Below are positions 21,118-28,041 of a DNA stretch of 38,863 nt, piece by piece. Numbering within the stretch: position 1 is the first letter of the stretch; every line of letters begins with the position of its first letter. The notes below the pieces were generated by a model that saw nothing but the letters and a program-made list of their open reading frames with translations, made no database searches and was not told the origin of the DNA. The position numbers and the translations under genes are program-made. The stretch covers positions 1-38,863 of the IMG/VR virus record IMGVR_UViG_3300022538_000217. The stretch is one strand, 5' to 3'. This stretch comes from a virus.

Positions 21118-21984
21118 TTGCCACTCTTTGACCTTAGAAAAGACATTCAGGATATTAAGGAGAGCATAGGCAAGCCTTTCGATGGTGTTAAATCAGGCAT
21201 CACGGTATTAGATAGTTTTATACTTGGCTTTGGTAAAGGTGAGATGTCAACCATAGCAGGCCGCCCTGGTATGGGCAAGAGTAGTATGGCAAGAGATATA
21301 CTATTGAATATAGGGCAACCTACAGTCAACGAAGGGGCTTGTTTGTTGTGTACTCTGGAAATGCCCTGCGAAGAAATCACGGAGCTACTCGCAGCAAACT
21401 TAGCTAAGGTGGACTACCAAAGCATAAAGAGGGGGGATGCCACTGAGCAAGTGTTAACCAAGTTTCAGGTGGCTCTTGAACAGCTATCTCAGTACAGCAT
21501 TATAATCAATGACGATTCGTATGTTGTGCCGGATTCTATAAGGGAGATTCTTAAAACTATTGAAAAGGATGAGCCTATTGCGTGTTTAATAGTAGACTAT
21601 CTCCAACTCATGTCTTTGAGAAAGCAGGTAGTAAACAGACAGGAGGAAGTATCAGAGATAAGTAGGGAACTAAAGGCTATAGCCAGGGAGTTTAATATAC
21701 CTGTTATAGCGTTCTCTCAACTTAACCGCAATGTAGAGTCCAGAGTAGACCCAAGACCCCGTATGACAGATTTACGTGAAAGTGGGGCTATGGAGAATGA
21801 CTCTACTAAGATTATATTGATACATAGGCCGAGTTATTTTGACAAACAGTTAGACCCAAATGCTGAGGATAGTGGGGAAGCCGAATTAATTGTTTGTAAA
21901 AATCGTAGTGGGGCTGTAGGCACAGTGGAGTGTGCCTTCATCTCACAGTGGATGAGTTTTAAGGATAAGCCAGAGGATTTCTAA
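21118..21984 (+). CDS. DnaB-type replicative helicase, RecA-like domain only
   Basis: 288 residues from a TTG start at 21118, preceded by GGAGTAGG in the end of member 8. Walker A is GRPGMGKSS (48-56), Walker B LIVDYLQLM (157-165), followed by AFSQLNRNVESR and LRESGAMENDSTKI (219-232), all hallmark DnaB/gp4-type helicase segments. Full DnaB is about 450 residues, so the N-terminal primase-interacting domain is missing. It unwinds DNA at the phage fork, with the primase encoded two genes later. Confidence 0.92.
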   Translation: MPLFDLRKDIQDIKESIGKPFDGVKSGITVLDSFILGFGKGEMSTIAGRPGMGKSSMARDILLNIGQPTVNEGACLLCTLEMPCEEITELLAANLAKVDYQSIKRGDATEQVLTKFQVALEQLSQYSIIINDDSYVVPDSIREILKTIEKDEPIACLIVDYLQLMSLRKQVVNRQEEVSEISRELKAIAREFNIPVIAFSQLNRNVESRVDPRPRMTDLRESGAMENDSTKIILIHRPSYFDKQLDPNAEDSGEAELIVCKNRSGAVGTVECAFISQWMSFKDKPEDF

Positions 21985-21985
21985 T

Positions 21986-22204
21986 ATGGAATTAAAAGTT
22001 GGTGACAAAGTACGGATAGTCAAGTTTCCTGACAAGGATATTGTTGGATTGATTGGTGAAGTTATTAGAGTAGACAATCACCCTGTGTGTCCTTATGAAG
22101 TTAAACTGGTATCAAATCAGTTTTGGGTTTGCTCAATGTACCCTTCTGAAATAGAGCCTCTTATTAAGGTAGGTCAACAACTATTATTCTCATTCATGGA
22201 ATAG
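21986..22204 (+). CDS. SH3-like miniprotein with QLLFSF tail (family member 9)
   Basis: 72 residues. LKVGDKVRIVKFPD, IVGLIGEVIRVDNH, MYPSEIEPLI and tail VGQQLLFSFME. One of the most canonical members: the first and last barrel strands are easy to align with members 5 and 12. It sits exactly between helicase and primase genes. Confidence 0.85.
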   Translation: MELKVGDKVRIVKFPDKDIVGLIGEVIRVDNHPVCPYEVKLVSNQFWVCSMYPSEIEPLIKVGQQLLFSFME

Positions 22205-22210
22205 AATTAT

Positions 22211-23062
22211 ATGCGAGATTCAGACTTTCAACAATTAAATATCATCTTTACAGAACATGATAAAGTATGGGCTTATTGCGTTTATCATAAAGATACTGTT
22301 AGACCCAATTTATCTATATCTCTATTAGATAAATATTATGGTAGGTGGAAATGCTGGGCTTGTCCTGCCGAGGGGTATCTAACTAAACAACAAATGAGCA
22401 AATTAAATTTGTCAAATTGCATTGTATACAAAGCTGATAGGAAGAGGTTGGATACAAGATGGAAACAGTTTAATGAAAGTTGTTATGATAATTTACAGAA
22501 ATTCCCACTGTTAAAGTTGGGATTGGCTAAGGAATTAAATGTAGGTACAAAGAGTTTAGATGAATGGCAAGTTGGGTTTGATGGTCGTAGCTTCACAATA
22601 CCAATGTTTAGGGAAGATTTGTCCGAGTATCACAGAGAGGGCGGGTTTTGTGGAGTGCAACGTAGGTTCCCAGATGGGTCTAAGCGTTGTATTACAGGTT
22701 CCCGTTTAGGGCTTATGTATCCGTATAACCATATCGGTGATTATTATATATTCATTTGTGAGGGATTTAGTGATGGTATCTCCGTATGGGATTTAGGATT
22801 ACAGGGTGTAGCACGTCCACACTGTAGGCACACAGATGGTATTGAGGAGTTCCTTGAGGATGTTTTGGGAGGTATTGAAGGAGTGATAATAATACCAGAC
22901 AACGATGCTGTGGGGATAGATGGTGCTGAAAGGCTGCAACATATATTAAAATATGAATATGATTGTGTGATACATCTTTTCAGTGGGGCGAAAGATATTC
23001 GTGAACTAATCCGACTCGAAGGAAAATCTTTTGTTAAGCAAGAATTGGAGGCTTACTTATAA
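22211..23062 (+). CDS. DNA primase (DnaG-type, zinc finger plus TOPRIM)
   Basis: 283 residues. N-terminal zinc motif CVYH...CWAC (about residues 23-51), a middle region, and a TOPRIM domain with ICEGFSDGISVWD (about 187-199; catalytic Glu) and VIIIPDNDAVGIDGAERL (about 229-246; DxD). It makes RNA primers for lagging-strand synthesis. The stop overlaps the start of family member 10 (TAATG). It is shorter than full DnaG and lacks a recognisable helicase-binding domain. Confidence 0.9.
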   Translation: MRDSDFQQLNIIFTEHDKVWAYCVYHKDTVRPNLSISLLDKYYGRWKCWACPAEGYLTKQQMSKLNLSNCIVYKADRKRLDTRWKQFNESCYDNLQKFPLLKLGLAKELNVGTKSLDEWQVGFDGRSFTIPMFREDLSEYHREGGFCGVQRRFPDGSKRCITGSRLGLMYPYNHIGDYYIFICEGFSDGISVWDLGLQGVARPHCRHTDGIEEFLEDVLGGIEGVIIIPDNDAVGIDGAERLQHILKYEYDCVIHLFSGAKDIRELIRLEGKSFVKQELEAYL

Positions 23063-23331
23063 TGAAATCTAAATTCAAAGTTGGTGGTAGGGTTCATGTT
23101 ATAAAGTGGTTAAATATGCCGAAAATTATGCAGGAATCTTACGGTACAAATACTATGAGGATTGGGGAAATTGGGATTATAAAGAGAGTTCTTGAAGAAG
23201 AATATGATAATACAATTTGTTATGATGTTCTTTTTAATGGTGATAGATACCCTGTGTTTTTCTTTGAACAAGAACTTGAATCAACTATTAAAGTGGGGGA
23301 GCAGTTAACGTTTGGTTTTATGGAAAAATAG
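23062..23331 (+). CDS. SH3-like miniprotein with QLTFGF tail (family member 10)
   Basis: 89 residues, one of the longest members. FKVGGRVHVIKWLN, a longer insertion, RIGEIGIIKRVLE, YPVFFFEQELESTIKV and tail GEQLTFGFMEK. Members 10 and 11 share the T variant of the tail. It is followed by a 5-bp GC hairpin. Confidence 0.85.
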   Translation: MKSKFKVGGRVHVIKWLNMPKIMQESYGTNTMRIGEIGIIKRVLEEEYDNTICYDVLFNGDRYPVFFFEQELESTIKVGEQLTFGFMEK

Positions 23332-23333
23332 AG

Positions 23334-23350
23334 CGGCGTAAGAGTCGCCG
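23334..23350 (+). other. Short GC-rich hairpin
   Basis: CGGCG-TAAGAGT-CGCCG (23334-23350), a five-pair stem between two genes, close to the ribosome binding site of the next gene (AAAGGGG). It may modulate translation of the gene at 23363. No T-run, so not a classic terminator. Confidence 0.35.
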
Positions 23351-23362
23351 GAAAGGGGTAGT

Positions 23363-23572
23363 ATGGCTAAAAAAGTAATATTTCAGAATCACCATTTACT
23401 GTACGAGAATAAAGAGAAGCGGGTTAAAGCTGTTACCCGCAGGATACGTAAAGGTGTTCACATGGCGATTACTCTACTCAGAAGATTTACTTACTTAACT
23501 GACCAGGAGATTAACACGATAAAATTAGAAAGCGAATTGAAAAGGAAATATAGTAATGGGGAAAGTGGCTAA
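23363..23572 (+). CDS. Hypothetical protein (69 aa)
   Basis: AAAGGGG precedes the ATG. The protein starts MAKKVIFQNHHLLYENKEKR, a QNHHLxY opening that I recognise from uncharacterised phage proteins, followed by a basic helical region (RRIRKGVHMAITLLRRF). The C-terminus overlaps member 11 by 17 bases. Function unknown. Confidence 0.7.
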   Translation: MAKKVIFQNHHLLYENKEKRVKAVTRRIRKGVHMAITLLRRFTYLTDQEINTIKLESELKRKYSNGESG

Positions 23573-23795
23573 ACATAACTTCAAAATTGGGAACGAAGTA
23601 AAGCTAAAAGACCCCAGTGATTGGAGTATGGGTGATAGGGTTGGTATAATCGTTAGGTTTACTGCTCCATACATACGGGTCGATTGGGAGGGTAAAGAAG
23701 CATGGACGAAAGGTTATCCACACCTTCCAAAAGAAATAGAACATATAGTGAAAATTGGTGAACAACTTACATTTCAATTTATGAAAGGAGAATAA
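23556..23795 (+). CDS. SH3-like miniprotein with QLTFQF tail (family member 11)
   Basis: 79 residues. FKIGNEVKLKDPSDW, MGDRVGIIVRF, YIRVDWEGKEAW, LPKEIEHIVKI and tail GEQLTFQFMKGE. The start lies within the end of the preceding gene. Its last gene neighbour is the lipoprotein at 23797. Confidence 0.85.
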   Translation: MGKVAKHNFKIGNEVKLKDPSDWSMGDRVGIIVRFTAPYIRVDWEGKEAWTKGYPHLPKEIEHIVKIGEQLTFQFMKGE

Positions 23796-23796
23796 A

Positions 23797-24303
23797 ATGA
23801 GAGTGATTCTATTGGGGTTGGTCTTATTAACATTGCTTGGATGTGCAATGTTCCCTGTAGGCGGTGGGGCCACAGGGGGTAATACAATATCCATTTCTAC
23901 ACCAGCTAATCAGCTTTGGCAAGCAGCAAGACAGACTAACTGGCTTGTGACAGTTTCTATTATCATTATTGCTTTTGGGGCTGTAGCTTTTTTTCAGGGT
24001 ATGGTAAAACTTGGTACGTCAGCAGCATTATTTGGTTGTGTAACATTATTTCTAAGTTTAGCAACTGCTCGATTTGCATTATGGATGGCTGTGTTTGGGT
24101 TGGTTGGTGCAGTAGCGGTAGTCGCAGCAAGTATATTATTGAAGAACAGAGCACTGGTTGAAATGATTTCTGGGACACAAAAATTGAAAGAGGGATTAAA
24201 TAAGGATGAAAGTAATAAAATACTTTCAAAACCACAGTCCAAGTCAACACAAAAGTTGGTACAGACGATTAAAACAAACCTTAAACTGAAAGGGAGATTA
24301 TGA
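23797..24303 (+). CDS. Predicted lipoprotein with several membrane segments
   Basis: 168 residues. Lipoprotein signal MRVILLGLVLLTLLGC with lipobox LLGC and Cys16 as the modified residue, a Gly/Thr-rich linker, then three hydrophobic segments (about 50-66, 70-90 and 92-112) and a basic soluble tail (LNKDESNKILSKPQ...). The next gene, also membrane protein, overlaps it by ATGA, so they may form a complex. Possible roles are superinfection exclusion or a membrane anchor for replication; none is shown. Confidence 0.7.
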   Translation: MRVILLGLVLLTLLGCAMFPVGGGATGGNTISISTPANQLWQAARQTNWLVTVSIIIIAFGAVAFFQGMVKLGTSAALFGCVTLFLSLATARFALWMAVFGLVGAVAVVAASILLKNRALVEMISGTQKLKEGLNKDESNKILSKPQSKSTQKLVQTIKTNLKLKGRL

Positions 24304-24554
24304 GTTGGATAATATTAATGATTTTAATAGCTATTGGTGGGTTTGATTTGTATTTATATTTTACCAAACAAAAGACATTATCACAAGGATGGCTATTCGA
24401 TAGATTGGGGATAAAAATAGGCCAACCAAGTAGAGCAGTAAAAGCAGGGATACTGATTGGTTTGATGATACTGGTTTGGGTACTTGGTGGAGTGTCTTTA
24501 TTTGTTCGTGTATTGATAGGGGTAATTTTGGGGCATTTGTTGTGGCCGGAGTAG
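24300..24554 (+). CDS. Small membrane protein (84 aa)
   Basis: 84 residues with at least two hydrophobic spans: ILMILIAIGGFDLYLYF near the N-terminus and ILIGLMILVWVLGGVSLFVR, plus a hydrophobic end (VLIGVILGHLLW). Coupled to the lipoprotein gene. No holin signature is recognised, and the location away from lysis-type genes argues against that role. Confidence 0.7.
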   Translation: MSWIILMILIAIGGFDLYLYFTKQKTLSQGWLFDRLGIKIGQPSRAVKAGILIGLMILVWVLGGVSLFVRVLIGVILGHLLWPE

Positions 24555-24557
24555 AAA

Positions 24558-24728
24558 ATGACTATTAACGAAAAGATGAAATGGCCTGCGGATAAACCCA
24601 AGTATGATAAGAACTATCTTAGATTGTATGGCAAACCGTGTCCGCACTGTGGTGGTGTGGGTGGTAAGGTAGGGATGTATCCCTGTGATAATTGCAAAGG
24701 GTTGGGTTATGTGGAGAAAAAGAAATGA
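24558..24728 (+). CDS. DnaJ-type zinc-finger miniprotein (56 aa)
   Basis: MTINEKMKWPADKPKYDKNY followed by CPHCGGVGG and CDNCKGLGY, i.e. two CxxCxGxG repeats like half of the DnaJ zinc domain. The stop overlaps the start of member 12 (ATGA). It may act in protein folding or nucleic-acid binding; without a J-domain a chaperone role cannot be assumed. Confidence 0.65.
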   Translation: MTINEKMKWPADKPKYDKNYLRLYGKPCPHCGGVGGKVGMYPCDNCKGLGYVEKKK

Positions 24729-24970
24729 AATTCAAAGTAGGGGATAGGGTTAAGACACTGCCATCGGCTGTAGATATTGGTGTATTCAAGAGTGATATTG
24801 GTAAAACAGGAGTAATTATAGATTGCAATTTTTTGGATATGTATATTAGGGTTGACATGGATAGTGTGTGTAAAGAAGCTGGTTGTAAGAAAGAATGGGC
24901 TGTACGTCCTGACGATATAGAATTAGCAGTTATGATAGGACAACAACTATTATTTAGTTTCATGGAATAG
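24725..24970 (+). CDS. SH3-like miniprotein with QLLFSF tail (family member 12)
   Basis: 81 residues. FKVGDRVKTLPSA, DIGKTGVIIDCN, YIRVDMDS, RPDDIELAVMI and tail GQQLLFSFME. Contains three cysteines in the middle. It is the last member of the array, 3.6 kb after the helicase start. Confidence 0.85.
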   Translation: MKFKVGDRVKTLPSAVDIGVFKSDIGKTGVIIDCNFLDMYIRVDMDSVCKEAGCKKEWAVRPDDIELAVMIGQQLLFSFME

Positions 24971-24974
24971 GGAA

Positions 24975-25424
24975 ATGAAAAACACAACATTAAATACTAC
25001 CTTCAACATATACCTACTATACCCCACTAACAGGGATGATGAAGGAAACTTCTATAGATTACTACGAAACTACAGTAATATAGGTATAGAGCTTCAAGCC
25101 TATCTGATAGATTGGGAGAAGATGGATGGTTTACCTAAGTCCTACCTGTATGTACCCGCTGACCATGAACTCTTTGTACATCGTGCTTATAAGGACAGCC
25201 TTCTGACAAAGGAGCAGATAACCTCTATAAACTGCAAGATTATAGAGGAATGTAATCTACTGATAAACTTCGGAAATGGGGCGGCTGTTGGTAGCAATCT
25301 TCCCAAGGAACTATCATATGCACAGCAGGAGAAGATACCGATATACTCAATGCCTGATTTATCGCCAATGGCTATACAGTCACTAAGGCTTGCTATCAAG
25401 CTAATTATACGGAGTAAAGATTAA
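24975..25424 (+). CDS. Nucleoside 2-deoxyribosyltransferase-like protein
   Basis: 149 residues. Pattern of the deoxyribosyltransferase-like superfamily: NIYLLYPTN at the N-terminus, YVPADHELFVHRAYKDS, LTKEQITSINCKIIEECNLL and NFGNGAAVGSNLPKELSYAQ. These proteins bind nucleosides or NAD-type ligands. A second version is encoded at 30675-31103 (VPGAYEEFV...LTEKQILDIDCDII). It may salvage or modify nucleotides. Catalytic specificity cannot be read off. Confidence 0.7.
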   Translation: MKNTTLNTTFNIYLLYPTNRDDEGNFYRLLRNYSNIGIELQAYLIDWEKMDGLPKSYLYVPADHELFVHRAYKDSLLTKEQITSINCKIIEECNLLINFGNGAAVGSNLPKELSYAQQEKIPIYSMPDLSPMAIQSLRLAIKLIIRSKD

Positions 25425-25519
25425 TGAATTCGATTCCAGGTTTCCCAAACTACTTCATATGGTATATGCAGACAAACTGTTTCTCGAATAGTATTAAGAA
25501 AAAGTTGGAAACATATTAA
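25424..25519 (+). CDS. NUMOD4-like peptide, probable homing-endonuclease remnant
   Basis: 31 residues, MNSIPGFPNYFIWYMQTNCF then SNSIKKKLETY. The IPGFPNYFI opening and FSNSIKKKL end match the NUMOD4 DNA-binding motif that normally starts an HNH homing endonuclease. No catalytic domain follows. The ATG overlaps the previous stop (TAATG). Likely a decayed remnant, or chance similarity of a short peptide. Confidence 0.45.
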   Translation: MNSIPGFPNYFIWYMQTNCFSNSIKKKLETY

Positions 25520-25533
25520 AGCGGAGGAGTAAA

Positions 25534-25878
25534 ATGTCTAAAATGCAATGGGCAGCGATAGCACTAATTGTATTTATGATAAATCCACTGGGAATAGTAA
25601 TTATGGTATTAATTTCAGTGGTTCTGCCGTCTGTTATGGCTATTCTCGGAGTCATTTGTTTGTGTGGTATTGTATATCTTGTTTGTACATCAGATAATTG
25701 GGATGATGAATCATACGATACTGAAGATGAGGATTGGGATATAGAGAGAATAGAGCGGCACGTGTCAGACCTTGACCGCCAGTTTCCTGTAGAAGCAGCT
25801 ATTAACGAATATGCTGCTGGTCTTATTAGCAAGGACGAACTTGTCAACATTTATTCACGGGAACACCCCAGAGAATAA
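25534..25878 (+). CDS. Membrane protein with acidic cytoplasmic tail (114 aa)
   Basis: GGAGGAG precedes the ATG. Residues about 5-52 are hydrophobic (two spans: WAAIALIVFMINPLGIVIMV, then AILGVICLCGIVYLV), and the rest is very acidic (DNWDDESYDTEDEDWDIERI) with a helical tail containing FPVEAAINEYAAGLISKDEL. Function unknown. Confidence 0.7.
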   Translation: MSKMQWAAIALIVFMINPLGIVIMVLISVVLPSVMAILGVICLCGIVYLVCTSDNWDDESYDTEDEDWDIERIERHVSDLDRQFPVEAAINEYAAGLISKDELVNIYSREHPRE

Positions 25879-25890
25879 GAAAGGAAGAAA

Positions 25891-26169
25891 ATGAAAGAAG
25901 AAACAAGTTATCCGAGACCTTACGAGAATACGGCTTATAGCCCTATGGAACTTCTTGCTGATTACCATAAAAACTTAGCAAAAATTAAGAGTTTACAAAA
26001 AACAATAGATTCATTGGTCAAGGAGAAATATACTTTATATGGCAATGGCTATGGCTTTCTCGCCACTGATATTGCTGGCAATCAAGTATGGGTTAATTCT
26101 GTAAGTATTGCTTTAGAACAAAAAGATGAGCAAATTAAGGAACTCGAGGAAGAAAAGGAGAAAAAATGA
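25891..26169 (+). CDS. Coiled-coil protein (92 aa)
   Basis: N-terminal Pro/Tyr-rich stretch (SYPRPYENTAYSPMELLADY) followed by a helix (NLAKIKSLQKTIDSLVKEK), a loop with GYGFLATDI, and a charged coiled-coil end (ALEQKDEQIKELEEEKE). Stop overlaps the next start as ATGA. Function unknown. Confidence 0.7.
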   Translation: MKEETSYPRPYENTAYSPMELLADYHKNLAKIKSLQKTIDSLVKEKYTLYGNGYGFLATDIAGNQVWVNSVSIALEQKDEQIKELEEEKEKK

Positions 26170-26396
26170 AATGGATTAGTGTTAAAGATAGATTACCAGA
26201 GGGGGTTTGGTCAAAGCAGCACCCGACCTTATCCGAAGAGGTACTGATAGTCAACAGTTGTGCTATTCTTGTTGGGTATTATGATAGACATAATGAAATA
26301 TGGTATACTGGTGGAGATGTTGGTAATGAATGGGTAGATAAGATTACTCATTGGATGCCATTACCCAAGAACCCGCATAAAGGAGGTGTTAAATGA
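26166..26396 (+). CDS. DUF551-family protein
   Basis: 76 residues with the family signature MKWISVKDRLPE at the start and ITHWMPLPKNP at the end; the middle is beta-rich (EVLIVNSCAILVGYYD). DUF551 proteins are common in phages and prophages and have no known function. Overlaps both neighbours by ATGA. Confidence 0.8.
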   Translation: MKWISVKDRLPEGVWSKQHPTLSEEVLIVNSCAILVGYYDRHNEIWYTGGDVGNEWVDKITHWMPLPKNPHKGGVK

Positions 26397-27226
26397 AATG
26401 GGAGAACCGCTATAATTTACCCGATAGAGTGATTAGAGTATTAAAAGGAAGATATAAGGAGCATAGGCCTGAGCTAAATAGATTGTCCATCACTGATTTA
26501 ATTGACGACCCATTACCCCGTATACTATTCATTAATCATTGGGATGATATAGTACGGGATTATTCCGACCTAATAACTATGGTACAAGGTATATCCTTAC
26601 ATAGTAGATATGAGGACTGTGCATTGGAGGATGTAGATGTAGAGCATAAGTTTGAGGATATAGTGGATGGGATTATTGTAGTAGGTAAGGCCGATAGTTA
26701 TTTTGATAGTACTCTGCTTGAGTTGAAACAAACAGGGGTATACGGGCCGAAGTATAGAATCCCTAAGTGGACTAAGCAGATGAACTGTTACACTTGGCAG
26801 AGGCGTATTAGAGGGTATCCAGTAGAAGAATTAGGGGTTGATGTGTGGTACAGGGATTGGAAACAGGGTAATGTGTATTGGAGAGATTACCCCCCGATTC
26901 CTTATGAGTATATCTGCTTAGACTTGTGGAGTTTGGATAAGCAAGAACAATATATACGTAGTCAGGTACAGAAGCATTTAGCCCATCCTGTATTTGATAA
27001 GCCCAACCAATATGAGAAACCTTGTAGTGATAAGCAGCGAGGCATTAGATGGGAAGCCTATAAAGGTAAGAACAAGACACCTACTAAAGTAGAAGATACT
27101 GATAGTGAGCTATTTCTATGGTGTGAACAGCAACCACAAAAGTTTGATATACGAAAGAGTGAACCTATATTCTGTCAAAGATATTGTCGGGCACGAAGTA
27201 TATGCCCATTTGTTAAAGGAGAATAA
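26393..27226 (+). CDS. RecB/Cas4-like PD-(D/E)xK nuclease with probable Fe-S cluster
   Basis: 277 residues. The nuclease core is VVGKADSYFDSTLLELKQTG: Asp101, Glu110 and Lys112 make the D...ExK site. ISLHSRYED (about 67-75) may supply the upstream histidine motif. The C-terminus has FCQRYCRARSICPF (about 260-274) with a further cysteine near 245 (LWCEQQ), the four-cysteine arrangement that binds a 4Fe-4S cluster in Cas4 and AddB. It is probably the recombination or end-processing exonuclease. No recombinase gene is adjacent. Confidence 0.82.
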   Translation: MKWENRYNLPDRVIRVLKGRYKEHRPELNRLSITDLIDDPLPRILFINHWDDIVRDYSDLITMVQGISLHSRYEDCALEDVDVEHKFEDIVDGIIVVGKADSYFDSTLLELKQTGVYGPKYRIPKWTKQMNCYTWQRRIRGYPVEELGVDVWYRDWKQGNVYWRDYPPIPYEYICLDLWSLDKQEQYIRSQVQKHLAHPVFDKPNQYEKPCSDKQRGIRWEAYKGKNKTPTKVEDTDSELFLWCEQQPQKFDIRKSEPIFCQRYCRARSICPFVKGE

Positions 27227-27227
27227 A

Positions 27228-27419
27228 ATGAGAATATGTTGGCACAATTTTGTTCCTTATGAACCAAATACTAAATTTCGGATAGGTTGTGATTTTTTGA
27301 AAGTTAAACCACGAACTATACATCTTATATATAAATGTCAAAAATGTGATGTTGTTAAGTCTGTTCTTGATTTAAGCCTACGTACTTGCAGAAAATTAAT
27401 GAAAAAATACAAAGACTGA
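27228..27419 (+). CDS. Small Cys-containing protein (63 aa)
   Basis: AAAGGAG lies before ATG 27228, two bases after the nuclease gene. Sequence MRICWHNFVPYEPNTKFRIG, then IYKCQKCDVVKSV, then a basic helix. CQKC may be a half zinc site. Function unknown. Confidence 0.65.
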   Translation: MRICWHNFVPYEPNTKFRIGCDFLKVKPRTIHLIYKCQKCDVVKSVLDLSLRTCRKLMKKYKD

Positions 27420-27431
27420 AGGGGGAATAAA

Positions 27432-27683
27432 ATGAAAAGAGAAGATGTCTATAAATTGATTGATGGCGAGAGAGATTATCAGGATTCTCAACCACCAAGG
27501 CCGGAAGAGGAAGCAGTAACTCCGGTGGCCAACTGGATTTTATATATACAGCAGCATTTAGGTCGAGCTTCTGACCAAATTTATTGGTTGGATAAAGATG
27601 CTGCTTTAGAGGATATAAGAAAGATAGCTGCTTTAGCCGTAGCTTGTATGGAATATAATGATACAAAAGCAAGAAAGGAATAA
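27432..27683 (+). CDS. Conserved phage protein, MazG-like helical
   Basis: 83 residues. Signature DGERDYQD near the N-terminus, NWILYIQQHLGRASDQIYWL in the middle and ALEDIRKIAALAVACMEY at the end. This is a widespread phage family resembling all-alpha NTP pyrophosphatases (MazG-like), with acidic residues placed to bind metal, but activity is not established here. AAGGGGG ribosome binding site. Confidence 0.7.
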   Translation: MKREDVYKLIDGERDYQDSQPPRPEEEAVTPVANWILYIQQHLGRASDQIYWLDKDAALEDIRKIAALAVACMEYNDTKARKE

Positions 27684-27684
27684 A

Positions 27685-27819
27685 ATGGCTACTTGTAGAG
27701 AGTGCGGAGCAGAGCATGTAATTGCACGTCATTGTGAACTCTGTGGTAACTATGGTTGTATAGAGTGTAGTGACCATTGTCCAGGTTGTACAAATCATAT
27801 GGAGGAGGTAGAAGAATGA
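27685..27819 (+). CDS. Zinc-finger miniprotein (44 aa)
   Basis: MATCRECGAEHVIARHCELC followed by GNYGCIECSDHCPGCTNH. Nine cysteines and three histidines in 44 residues suggest two cross-braced zinc sites, of B-box/RING-like spacing. The last codons carry GGAGGAGG, which is the ribosome binding site of the next gene. Function unknown. Confidence 0.65.
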   Translation: MATCRECGAEHVIARHCELCGNYGCIECSDHCPGCTNHMEEVEE

Positions 27820-28040
27820 GAAACCCAGATAGGATAGATGATATGCTCAAATTAATATCTGAGATATGGCATAAGAATCCTGACCAACGGCTGTGTCAAC
27901 TTATAGGTAATTGTTTTATCAGTACTCCTTATCATGGGCAAGATTTATATTATATTGAGGATGATAAGTTACGGAAGTTATTAATTAAGTATCTCAAAGA
28001 GCTAAAGCTTGTGGAAAACTTTATAAATAGAAAGGAATAG
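27816..28040 (+). CDS. DUF1040-like protein
   Basis: 74 residues from ATG 27816, overlapping the previous stop. Pattern RNPDRIDDMLKLISEIWHKN, PDQRLCQLIGNC and YYIEDDKLRKLLIKYL, the layout of the small DUF1040-type family in bacteria and phages. Function unknown in the family. Confidence 0.7.
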   Translation: MRNPDRIDDMLKLISEIWHKNPDQRLCQLIGNCFISTPYHGQDLYYIEDDKLRKLLIKYLKELKLVENFINRKE

Positions 28041-28041
28041 T

